From assembly GCA_029565675.1 (NCBI GenBank), contig JAKQNP010000033.1, forward strand, positions 1 to 61,973: DNA of 61,973 bases. Direction: 5' to 3'. Of the stretch, positions 55,288 through 61,801 are shown in pieces; within the stretch, counting starts at the first letter, position 1, and each line of letters begins with the position of its first letter. The position numbers were made by a program, and so were the translations under genes. Under the pieces are notes generated by a model that saw only the letters and a program-made list of their open reading frames with translations, made no database searches and was not told the DNA's origin. The stretch is from a bacterium. GTDB lineage: Bacteria > Zhuqueibacterota > Zhuqueibacteria > Residuimicrobiales > Oceaniaggregativiventaceae.

Positions 55288-55623
55288 TTACTTGATCAGC
55301 ATGGCCTTGTGTATGGCCCGAAAGCTATCGGCTGTCATCTCGATGATATAGATTCCGGTTGATAACCGGGAGGCATCCCACGGTATGGTGTAGGTACCCC
55401 CGGTCTGTCGTTCATCCACCAGAACGGCGCGGACGGCTCCGGTGATATCCAGAACCCTCAACCGGACCTGTGATTCATGTGCCAGAGAGTAAGAGCACCT
55501 GGTGGTTGCGTTAAACGGATTGGGGAAGTTGCTGTGCAAGGAGAAGACGCGGCAGTTGCCTGGCCGCTCTGTATTCACATCGGCTGGCACCGAGAATTCG
55601 GCAGAATTCGGGGTCGGACCAAA
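55288..55623 (-). pseudogene. orphan C-terminal sorting-domain fragment
   Basis: An open frame of 112 codons encodes only the tail of a secreted protein: FSLHSNFPNPFNATTRCSYSLA, then VRLRVLDITGAVRAVL and STGIYIIEMTADSFRAIHKAMLIK, the classical Por/FlgD-like sorting domain. A stop (TAA) lies immediately upstream in frame and the expected large N-terminal protein is absent. It is a remnant of a deleted gene, not a functional protein. Confidence 0.7.
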
Positions 55624-56068
55624 TTAATTCGCTGTTATTCAATAGATTGCACCTCCTTTTTTGCCGAAAAAGGGGCTTAGCAACCATTTTTTAAGCCTGC
55701 AAATGGCTTCTAAGGAGCAAGACAAGGATTTCGACACGTGTTTGCGCAATCCGACTCTCCGGCCGGGCGATGCCCAGAGCGGTTGTGCGCAAGAAAACGG
55801 GGCGATAAAGGCAGGTTCTATCCGTGATGTGAGCTCTTCAAAAAAACAAGTTATTTTATATATTGCGCATTTCGACATTTTATGCTTTATTGTTTCAACC
55901 TGTCTATTTATTCAGGAGCGGAGGTTGGTTCAATGGAGGTAATGGTTCTGTTGGGGGAGTGAATAGGAGAGCTCATGAGCAGGACACTGGCGACTGCTGT
56001 ATCTGTCAGCCGACAAGCTTATTAAGTCCTGACCGAATCTGTTCAAACCAGTAAGGAGATTTTCCGCA
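55624..56068. other. intergenic region, no gene recognised
   Basis: About 445 bases before the methyltransferase gene. It includes an imperfect inverted repeat around 55740-55795 (TTGCGCAATCCG against GTTGTGCGCAAG) with a GC-rich loop, of unknown meaning. Plus-strand open frames at 55661 and 55863 lack signals and I do not call them. Confidence 0.4.
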
Positions 56069-56815
56069 GTGGACATCCCACGGATCTTCAACATCACTGA
56101 AAGTGCTCACCGCATCCACAACCCGTTCACACCCGAAAAGTTCGCCACTCTCGGCGCGGCGCTGCGCCTGCAATCGGGAGCCCGAGTGCTTGACCTCGGC
56201 AGCGGTTCGGGGGAGATGCTGTGCACCTGGGCGCGTGATCACGGCATCACCGGCACCGGCGTCGATATGAGCCGGTTGTTCAGCGAACAAGCGAAACTCC
56301 GTGCTCAAGAACTCGGCGTCGCCGATCGAGTCAAGTTCATCCACGGCGATGCTGCCGGCTATGTTTCTGACAAAAAGGTCGATGTGGCAGCCTGTGTCGG
56401 TGCCACCTGGATCGGCGGTGGCGTCGCCGGCACGATCGAGCTGCTGGCGCGAAGCCTGCGCCCCGGCGGGATCATCCTCATCGGCGAGCCCTACTGGCGG
56501 CAGTTGCCGCCGACGGAAGATATTGCCAGGGGGTGCCTTGCCAAGTCGATCTCGGACTATCTCATGCTTCCGGAACTGCTCGCGTCTTTCGGCCTTCTCG
56601 GCTACGACGTCGTTGAAATGGTTCTGGCCGACCAGGACGGCTGGGATCGATACGAGGCGGCCAAATGGCTCACCATGCGCCGATGGCTTGCAGCCAATCC
56701 GGACGACGAGTTGGCCAATGAGGTTCGAGCCCAACTGACCTCGGAACCCGGGCGCTATGCCGCCTACACGCGTGAATTTCTGGGCTGGGGGGTGTTCGCG
56801 TTGATGCCGCGGTGA
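56069..56815 (+). CDS. SAM-dependent methyltransferase
   Basis: A 248-residue class I methyltransferase. Motif I is VLDLGSGSGEMLCTWARDHG (about 35-54), followed by GTGVDMSRLFSEQAK, VKFIHGDAAGYV and the catalytic-region segment RPGGIILIGEPYWRQLP. It resembles the SAM methyltransferase-11/25 group; the substrate is not known. It starts at a GTG, ten bases after GGAG. Its GC-rich codon use differs from the AT-rich cassettes further right. The ADP-ribosylglycohydrolase gene follows 47 bases downstream. Confidence 0.87.
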   Translation: MDIPRIFNITESAHRIHNPFTPEKFATLGAALRLQSGARVLDLGSGSGEMLCTWARDHGITGTGVDMSRLFSEQAKLRAQELGVADRVKFIHGDAAGYVSDKKVDVAACVGATWIGGGVAGTIELLARSLRPGGIILIGEPYWRQLPPTEDIARGCLAKSISDYLMLPELLASFGLLGYDVVEMVLADQDGWDRYEAAKWLTMRRWLAANPDDELANEVRAQLTSEPGRYAAYTREFLGWGVFALMPR

Positions 56816-56862
56816 TGCGTTAGCGCACCCGGCTTAAGACAGACTTTGGTTGAAAGGAAAAG

Positions 56863-58182
56863 ATGTCCTATCCCAAAATCCCTGATTTCAAGCAGCTCAC
56901 GGAGGAGCTGACTCTCTATGCTCAGCTCAAGTCCGAGTATGGTGCGAAAGGGGTATCAGAGCCTCTGACGAAGGCGGCAAAGGCGTTGCGGTCCGCTCTG
57001 ACAGAACTCAAGCGACTCCCAATTGATCCAGCCCTCGCGAAACAGGAGCCCGATGATCTTGAACAGATTCGAGCTCTTCGACCTCCGGGACCCCGGCGGA
57101 TGTGGAACACTTTCGACAAGCAGGTTTACCGCGACCGACTCGAAGGGGCGCTGCTCGGCAGAATGGCGGGCTGCATACTCGGCGCTCCGGTGGAATTCTG
57201 GTCGATCGACAAGATGAAGGCGCTCGCCGACGACAACGGCGACGAATTCCCGCCCACCGATTACTGGTCCGGCGTCCCGGACCCGCAGGAAAAGCGCTAC
57301 CAGATGAGCAGGCGCGCAGAGTATACGCGAAGCGGAATGAAGGGGGTTCCAGTCGATGACGACCTTATCTACACGCTTCTCGGATTGTTGATCGCGGAGG
57401 AGCACGGCCCTGACTTTTCGATCGCCGATGTGGGACGGACGTGGCTCAAGTACCTGCCCTATGCCTGCACAGCAGAGGACGTGGCACTCAAGAACCTGAT
57501 GAAAGGCATCCCGGCGAGCCGTGCCGGCGCGACGAACAACCCCTATTGTGAGTGGATCGGCGCATCCATCCGGGCCGATCCCTGGGGATACCTGGCGCCC
57601 GGATGGCCCGAACGCGCGGCGGCGATGGCGTATGCAGACGCTTATATCAGTCACCGCCGGCAGGGGATCTATGGGGAGATGTTCTTCGCCTCCGCCATTG
57701 CTGCTGCATTTGCCGAAGACGATCCGGTCAGGGCTTTGCGAATCGGGCTGACGGAAATCCCGAAAAACTGCGCCTTTGCCAAAGCCGTGCGTTGGGCCCT
57801 GCGAGTTTCACCCGACATCAAGGACTATCGGCAGGCGCGGATTGCCATGGACGAGAAGTTCAAGGGCATGCACCCCACCCATGCGATCAACAACGCCTGT
57901 CTCACGATCTGGGGGATCACCATTGGGGGCAAGGACTTGACAAGGGTCATCGGCGAGACGGTTGCCATGGGAATGGACAACGACTGCACAGCTGCCACGG
58001 CCGGCAGCATCGTCGGAGCCGTCATCGGCAAGAAGAACATACCGGAGCACTGGTACAGGAGCTTTGACAACACGATCCACTCGTATCTGATCGCTAAGAA
58101 ACGCTTCTCGATTGCCGGCGTGCTTCGCCGGTTTGAAAAACAGGCAGCCATCGTCCACAGCCAACCACCGGATCCGAGTTGA
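56863..58182 (+). CDS. ADP-ribosylglycohydrolase (DraG-like) family protein
   Basis: A 439-residue protein of the ADP-ribosylglycohydrolase family. After an N-terminal helical extension (1-90) comes YRDRLEGALLGRMAGCILGAPVE, then the metal-binding GVPVDDDLIYTLLGL and near the C-terminus MDNDCTAATAGSIVGAVIG, both typical. The family removes ADP-ribose from arginine or other groups on proteins, or acts on related nucleoside conjugates. The start at 56863 follows a GAAAGGAAAAG site. It is co-directional with the methyltransferase upstream. No ADP-ribosyltransferase is in the window. Confidence 0.87.
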   Translation: MSYPKIPDFKQLTEELTLYAQLKSEYGAKGVSEPLTKAAKALRSALTELKRLPIDPALAKQEPDDLEQIRALRPPGPRRMWNTFDKQVYRDRLEGALLGRMAGCILGAPVEFWSIDKMKALADDNGDEFPPTDYWSGVPDPQEKRYQMSRRAEYTRSGMKGVPVDDDLIYTLLGLLIAEEHGPDFSIADVGRTWLKYLPYACTAEDVALKNLMKGIPASRAGATNNPYCEWIGASIRADPWGYLAPGWPERAAAMAYADAYISHRRQGIYGEMFFASAIAAAFAEDDPVRALRIGLTEIPKNCAFAKAVRWALRVSPDIKDYRQARIAMDEKFKGMHPTHAINNACLTIWGITIGGKDLTRVIGETVAMGMDNDCTAATAGSIVGAVIGKKNIPEHWYRSFDNTIHSYLIAKKRFSIAGVLRRFEKQAAIVHSQPPDPS

Positions 58183-58235
58183 GTGACTTTGCTAACCGGA
58201 ATACCGAGCTTTTCCTTTGTCAAACAAAGATCGAA

Positions 58236-58412
58236 TTATTCGATTTGATCGCCGGCTCTTTTTTTCAGGCTAAACTGATGGATATTCTGATACGCCTGCC
58301 CCATCGCTATCTGGATATCGCCGGTCGTCAGATTGTAAACAGAAGACCAAATCGTCCTGTCCTGGGCAACGCTTTGCAGGAGGGGCATGGCCTCGACCGG
58401 CTGCACCCCAAT
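58236..58412 (-). pseudogene. C-terminal remnant of a linear amide C-N hydrolase-type protein
   Basis: The minus frame reads about 58 codons with TIWSSVYNLTTGDIQIAMG followed by QAYQNIHQFSLKK, resembling the C-terminal end of acyl-CoA:6-APA acyltransferase or choloylglycine hydrolase-family proteins. A stop lies directly upstream in frame and there is no N-terminal part. The assignment is by resemblance of one segment, so it is tentative. Confidence 0.4.
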
Positions 58413-58615
58413 TCATCTGACCTCTTTTTTATTTTTGAAGAGTAATCAAATGCAAATTTGCCCGGAGTAAAATAAAAAAGGTCATGAATTGAATAATGAC
58501 ATCGCCAACAAAACCCTTGTCTGCAGCAATTTTTATCCTCATCGTCTTGCTGAGGTTCTATCGAAAAATAAACGATAACTATTTGCGCAAGAAAATGATT
58601 TTTATCTTGATTCTG

Positions 58616-58640
58616 CTGGTGTCCGATTACCGGACACCAG
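58616..58640. repeat. GGTGTCC-type palindrome
   Basis: Ten-base perfect arms (CTGGTGTCCG and its complement) around a five-base loop. The core matches palindromes at 33875-33905 and 51959-51979. It lies between the degraded remnant and the AbrB promoter. Confidence 0.6.
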
Positions 58641-58682
58641 TGGATTTTCCGTTGAATGTAACGTTAGCGTGCTCGATTTCTA

Positions 58683-58732
58683 TTGACACTTTTCAATAAT
58701 ATCCTTATAATCTTACTGGTAAGAATATAAGG
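58683..58732 (+). promoter_or_regulatory. sigma-70 promoter with overlapping operator for the AbrB/PIN pair
   Basis: TTGACA (58683-58688) and TATAAT (58706-58711) are separated by exactly 17 bases, a perfect consensus promoter. A 30-base inverted repeat (58703-58732) covers the -10 box and continues to the ribosome binding site. Its arms are CCTTATAATCTTAC and GTAAGAATATAAGG, with one mismatched position and two central bases. This is the position expected for autoregulation by the AbrB-type antitoxin. The ribosome binding site AAGGAGG follows directly. Confidence 0.85.
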
Positions 58733-58743
58733 AGGAGAATATC

Positions 58744-59001
58744 ATGTCAACGATAGAAACGACAAAAATGTCCTCAAAAGGCCAGGTTGTTATTCCGGAA
58801 ACCATTCGTAAGAAACTCGGTCTCAAAGCCGGATCCCAATTCATTGTTGTCGGTGACAGAGATGTGGTCATTCTCAAGTCAATCGAACCGCCTTCGATGA
58901 ACGAGTTTGATGAAATACTTGACAAGGCCAGAACACAGGCGCGTATGGTCGGCTTATCAGAGTCCGATATTCATGAAGCGATAAAAAAAGCCAGGGGATA
59001 A
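58744..59001 (+). CDS. AbrB/MazE/SpoVT-type antitoxin
   Basis: An 85-residue DNA-binding protein of the swapped-hairpin AbrB family. The N-terminal domain TTKMSSKGQVVIPETIRKKLGLKAGSQFIVV contains the standard KGQVVIP signature. The C-terminal half, ending SESDIHEAIKKARG, is the toxin-neutralising part. In such pairs the protein represses its own promoter alone or with the toxin; the overlapping inverted repeat upstream fits this. The PIN toxin gene starts two bases after its stop. The start follows AAGGAGGAGAATATC. Confidence 0.92.
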   Translation: MSTIETTKMSSKGQVVIPETIRKKLGLKAGSQFIVVGDRDVVILKSIEPPSMNEFDEILDKARTQARMVGLSESDIHEAIKKARG

Positions 59002-59003
59002 AA

Positions 59004-59408
59004 TTGAGGATCGTACTGGATACCAATGTTCTGATTTCAGCCATTTTTTTCTCCGGTCCGCCTTATAAAATTTTGAAAGCCTGGAAAGAAAAGCATATCC
59101 AGTTTATCATTCCTGCAGAAATTTTTGACGAATATGTTCGCGTCGCTGAAAATCTGTCACGTCAACATGCAGAAATTGATATTTCTGAAATATTGAATCT
59201 TATTGCCATGCATTCAGAAATCGTTCAACCAGTTGTCATGAAAACACAGGTATGTTAGGACAGAGATGATGATAAATTTATCGCCTTTGCGTTATCGGGA
59301 GAGGTTGATGTGATTGTCAGCGGTGACAATCACTTGCTTGCATTAAATGGATTCAAAGGAATTAAAATCATAAAGCCGAAATCGTTCTTCAAGGAGTATT
59401 TATCATAG
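59004..59408 (+). pseudogene. PIN-domain toxin with in-frame amber stop
   Basis: A PIN-family RNase toxin (PIN_3 type, vapC-like), interrupted. It starts at a TTG and reads MRIVLDTNVLISAIFFSGPP with the first acidic residue Asp6, then a Glu in IFDEYVRV. Codon 85 is TAG (59256-59258), inside the conserved VC-x-DxDDDKF motif. Beyond it the same frame stays open as DRDDDKFIAFALSG and VIVSGDNHLL to a final stop at 59408, keeping the remaining acidic residues. A single nonsense change is the simplest reading, so the toxin is probably inactive. The alternative is UAG readthrough or an assembly error. The antitoxin remains intact. Confidence 0.85.
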
Positions 59409-59410
59409 CA

Positions 59411-59637
59411 TGCTAACCAGCGTATGCACCGGATGCCGCCCTTGCAGCCCAATCCCCCCGCAACGGCACTGGTGATACCCGGATTCGGTGCGCAGCACCG
59501 GATCTTAAAGAAAATCAATCTGATGGCAAAGCATGTTGGGTGAAAAGTGCCCTTTTCTCAACCGAATCAAGAATAAGCGATTGAATGTTTTTTGATTCGG
59601 TTAACACTGAATCTGGGTGATACGCAAGACGTTATGC
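59411..59637 (+). other. integron attC site 1, interrupted by MITE copy 3
   Basis: The left arm, GCTAACC then GCGTATGCACCGGATGCCG (59412-59438), pairs imperfectly with the complement of the right arm, GCGTATCACCAGTGCCG, which ends at GTTATGC (59631-59637). A 140-bp MITE lies inside the right arm, with the duplicated TGATA. Removing the element and one duplicate gives an 82-bp attC. The extra A after CGG in the left arm is the extrahelical base seen in all four sites. It belongs to the AbrB/PIN cassette and its recombination point is the G/TT in GTTATGC. Confidence 0.75.
59478..59617 (-). repeat. MITE-like element, copy 3, with 5-bp target duplication
   Basis: A complete 140-bp copy in the opposite orientation to copies 1 and 2, with left end CCCGGATTCGGTG and right end CACTGAATCTGGG. 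Perfect direct repeats TGATA flank it (59473-59477 and 59618-59622). It is inserted in an integron attC site. It contains a short open frame on the minus strand that is shared with the other copies and is not coding. Confidence 0.93.
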
Positions 59638-59649
59638 ACTGGAGAACAT

Positions 59650-59997
59650 ATGATCATTAAGCACGAAGAAATCGAACCAATCGAATTTGATAAACTTGAA
59701 ATTATCGATTATACAGCAGGGCAAGACAGTAGCTCCTCGTTTGCTGAGATTACAGTCCCTATAGGTGTAAGTCATAAAATTTCTTGGTCGAATCGTTCAG
59801 ACAAATACTACTATATTAGCAGGGGGAATGTAAATTTCACCGTAGATGAAGAATCATACTACCTTACACCCGGTGATGTATGCATCATCCCAAAAGGACA
59901 TCGTTTCAGTTACAAAAATACCGGTTCGACTGAGGCTGTATTAATTTTAGTTCATACGCCAAGTTTTAGATTAGAATATGAAGTGTTTGTGGAATAG
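59650..59997 (+). CDS. cupin-domain protein (cassette gene)
   Basis: A 115-residue single-domain cupin. It has a jelly-roll pattern with SHKISWSNRSDKYYYISRGNVNFTVDEE and the second motif PGDVCIIPKGHRFSYKN. The first cupin motif lacks the usual HxH histidines, so metal binding is uncertain. It starts at the ATG after GGAGAACAT, 13 bases after the GTTATGC recombination point, and is followed directly by attC site 2. It is therefore the gene of one integron cassette. No promoter is seen, so expression would depend on upstream cassettes or the array promoter. Confidence 0.87.
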   Translation: MIIKHEEIEPIEFDKLEIIDYTAGQDSSSSFAEITVPIGVSHKISWSNRSDKYYYISRGNVNFTVDEESYYLTPGDVCIIPKGHRFSYKNTGSTEAVLILVHTPSFRLEYEVFVE

Positions 59998-59998
59998 T

Positions 59999-60072
59999 GC
60001 ACAACAATGCAAATTAGCACGGATGCAAATTCCGCTGCGCTCCATTTGCACCGGTTATTTGTGGTGTTATAC
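59999..60072 (+). other. integron attC site 2
   Basis: A 74-base site directly after the cupin stop, ending at GTTATAC (60066-60072), the R' core. The left arm starts GCACAAC. The arm segment CGGATGCAAAT on the left pairs with the complement of the right arm, CGGTGCAAAT, except for an unpaired A after CGG. It ends the cupin cassette and opens the next one. Confidence 0.78.
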
Positions 60073-60119
60073 TTGGTAATAGTGAATCACATGCATATAG
60101 AGTTCGGGGAAATAGTTAA

Positions 60120-60718
60120 ATGATCTACTCTTTCTCTAAAAATCAGATCAGCTTGGCAGTATTGTTGATTTTATCGGTTATAGCCAATCCTGTTTTTGGC
60201 TGGGCGAATGAAGAATCATCTTCTTGGTTTAGTATTTTATTGGGCGTTAATCCTGATAATTTTAAAAAAGATAGAAACGCAAATGGTTCTGGTCTCACGA
60301 TAGGTTTGATCTATTCACGCCAGAGATTATTTAAAGATATGATAACGTTCCGAATACTGCGTTCGGCTGAAGTGGGATTTGTTCCTATCGCTGATACTAA
60401 TTATCCTTATGAATCTTTAAACGAAGTTTCTCTTTTATATGGAAGATTCATCAGCCATAAAAATATCCACATATCGGGATCCATTGGGCAAGTTTCGTTG
60501 CTGGAATTAATCGTGGAAAATGGATCGGAACAATAGGGATAGAATCCTATGAATGTGAAAGATTACCGTACTATAGTATTGGAATACCGGTTGCATTTCA
60601 AATAAACTCAAATGCATCAGGATCTTGTGGTATAGGTCTTCAACTGTTTGGGAATTACAATAGAAAACAACCAATTTTTGGACTTGCATTCTTGATCAAA
60701 TTCGGCAAGCAAAAATAG
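60120..60718 (+). pseudogene. outer-membrane-type protein with one-base deletion (cassette gene)
   Basis: A signal-peptide-bearing protein of unknown family. The first 122 codons (signal ending VFGWA, then SRQRLFKDMITFRILRSAEV and EVSLLYGRFISHKNIHISGS) are read from an ATG at 60120. At the GGG codon at 60486-60488 the frame shifts. One added G restores a continuous frame, with GASFVAGINRGKWIGTIGI at the junction and LFGNYNRKQPIFGLAFLIKF near the end, to a stop at 60718. The repaired protein of about 199 residues has the alternating beta pattern and aromatic ending of a small outer-membrane barrel. It is the single gene of its cassette. Confidence 0.8.
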
Positions 60719-60743
60719 GTTCCCATGCTCAATCAATAATGAG

Positions 60744-60840
60744 GTATAACGTATTGCTTCAGCGGATTGAAACGCTGGAAAATTTAAATTTGACGGCAAG
60801 TTCAGCAAAAGCGTTTCAACCGCTGAATATGGTGTTATGA
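60744..60840 (+). other. integron attC site 3
   Basis: The clearest of the four sites, 97 bases. It starts GTATAAC (R'') and ends GTTATGA (R'). The left arm CAGCGGATTGAAACGC pairs with the complement of the right arm, CAGCGGTTGAAACGC, with a single unpaired A after CGG. The central loop is AT-rich. It closes the cassette of the frameshifted outer-membrane protein. Confidence 0.88.
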
Positions 60841-60898
60841 TCACTCATTTGAGCAGGCCAGGTTATCCTGAATATGTGGATGAGTTGAGGTAATTCTT

Positions 60899-61213
60899 TC
60901 AGGCGAGGGCGATGATACCGGCGAGTTCCTGGCGGCTTGTTCCCAGTACGAGCAGGGATTTGATGAGAAGATCGATAGATACCGACGGATCGCCGGCTTC
61001 CATTTTGGCTACGCGGGACTGATTGGATTTTAAAATCCTTGCAAGTTGTATCTGTGTCAGCTCCTTTTCGAGTCTGCGTTTTTTGAGATTTTGGCCGAGT
61101 GTGAGCTTGAGTTCGATATAGGCCGTTTCGTCATCGGTGAGGCCGAGAAAGTCCTGGGTTGAGCCAACAATCCAACCCTGATCTTTTAATTTCTTTGTTT
61201 TGGCTTTATCCAT
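60899..61213 (-). CDS. HigA-type XRE-family antitoxin (cassette gene)
   Basis: A 104-residue DNA-binding protein with a helix-turn-helix (LTLGQNLKKRRLEKELTQIQ, then ILKSNQSRVAKMEAG) of the XRE type. It lies 22 bases downstream of the toxin gene, the toxin-first order typical of HigBA. I chose the ATG at 61213 (MDKAKTKK); a longer reading overlaps the toxin gene. It neutralises the toxin and likely represses the pair's promoter. The gene runs opposite to the attC orientation, as is common for cassettes with their own promoter. Confidence 0.9.
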   Translation of the reverse strand: MDKAKTKKLKDQGWIVGSTQDFLGLTDDETAYIELKLTLGQNLKKRRLEKELTQIQLARILKSNQSRVAKMEAGDPSVSIDLLIKSLLVLGTSRQELAGIIALA

Positions 61214-61235
61214 GATTGATTCCCTGTATTCAACG

Positions 61236-61568
61236 TTAAATAGAACCATAAAACTTGATTCGGTTTTGACAAAGTTCGATGATCTGTTTGGGTGTTCTGG
61301 CCGTTTTTTTATCAAAGACATGTAAGATGACGATCGCGTCCGGATCGATTCTGTAGACGATTCGCCAGGTCACCTTTTTATCATTGATACGCAATTCGTA
61401 GCATCGGGGTCCGATGATTGGCATGGGGCGGGCGTGCGGCAGGATCAGAGTCTCGCCCAGCTGGAGTTTTCGCAGCAAAAAGCCGGCTTCGAGGCGCGCA
61501 CCCGGTGAAAATGGCGGTGATTTGAGCTCGCCATGCAACCAGACAAGTGGTTTGTCATCAGAACTCAT
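61236..61568 (-). CDS. HigB-type (RelE/Gp49-like) toxin (cassette gene)
   Basis: A 110-residue toxin of the RelE superfamily, Gp49-like/HigB branch. Typical segments are ELRINDKKVTWRIVYRIDPDAIVILHVFDKKTARTPKQII with conserved Lys/Arg and Tyr residues that cleave ribosome-bound mRNA. The antitoxin gene follows after 22 bases. It lies entirely between attC sites 3 and 4 and is read on the opposite strand to the cassette orientation. Confidence 0.92.
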   Translation of the reverse strand: MSSDDKPLVWLHGELKSPPFSPGARLEAGFLLRKLQLGETLILPHARPMPIIGPRCYELRINDKKVTWRIVYRIDPDAIVILHVFDKKTARTPKQIIELCQNRIKFYGSI

Positions 61569-61577
61569 GTTTTTAAT

Positions 61578-61605
61578 TTATGTCAGATTAGACATAAAAG
61601 CAAGA
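61578..61605 (-). promoter_or_regulatory. promoter and operator of the HigBA cassette
   Basis: On the minus strand TTGCTT (-35) and TAAATT (-10) are separated by 17 bases. A perfect inverted repeat, TTATGTC and GACATAA with a six-base spacer (61578-61597), overlaps the spacer and -10 box. This is a plausible binding site for the HigA antitoxin. It lies just upstream of the toxin start at 61568. Confidence 0.65.
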
Positions 61606-61657
61606 AGCTTTTTTTGTTTCTTACTGTATGGTACTATACTGTTTGCGCTACAATGGA

Positions 61658-61779
61658 TCATAACAATCGTGTCGAGCGGATGGCCATGATCTCGTTGCTT
61701 ACTAGATTTTTATTCGGTACTAAAACTGTTGGCTTTTCGGATATAATTAAGTGGCCACCGCTCACACGCATCGTTATGT
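61658..61779 (+). other. integron attC site 4
   Basis: A 122-base site starting TCATAAC and ending GTTATGT (61773-61779). The left arm GTGTCGAGCGGATGGCC pairs with the complement of the right arm, GTGTGAGCGGTGGCC, with an unpaired A after CGG and few other mismatches. It ends the HigBA cassette and begins the cassette that contains the RelE gene at the window edge. Confidence 0.87.
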
Positions 61780-61801
61780 GGTAGATTCTGTGGGCAGGAA
61801 A

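Larger units (their letters stand above)
58183..58743. other. intergenic region with gene remnant, palindrome and TA promoter
   Basis: About 560 bases. It contains a minus-strand remnant resembling the C-terminus of a choloylglycine-hydrolase-type protein (58236-58412), a perfect palindrome (58616-58640), and the promoter and operator of the AbrB/PIN pair (58683-58732). Base composition turns AT-rich to the right of about 58440. A possible very divergent attC site might span 58572-58670 (GATAAC to GTTAGC), but the arms pair poorly. Confidence 0.5.

Noticed and set aside
28169-55623. presence of a type IX secretion system because of sorting-tail proteins
   Set aside because: Only cargo-type tails are seen; none of the machinery proteins is encoded in the window.
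56816-56862. GTTAGCGC after the methyltransferase gene, resembling an attC R' core
   Set aside because: The gap is only 47 bases and no paired arms are present.
58572-58670. possible fifth attC site in front of the AbrB/PIN cassette (GATAAC to GTTAGC)
   Set aside because: The arms outside the central 10-bp palindrome pair poorly and the CGG-A-T extrahelical signature is absent. It may be a decayed site but I cannot support it.
1069-59617. interpretation of the MITE as a Tn3-derived miniature element because of its 5-bp duplication
   Set aside because: The ends do not resemble the 38-bp repeats starting GGGG that mark Tn3-type elements; several other families also give 5-bp duplications.
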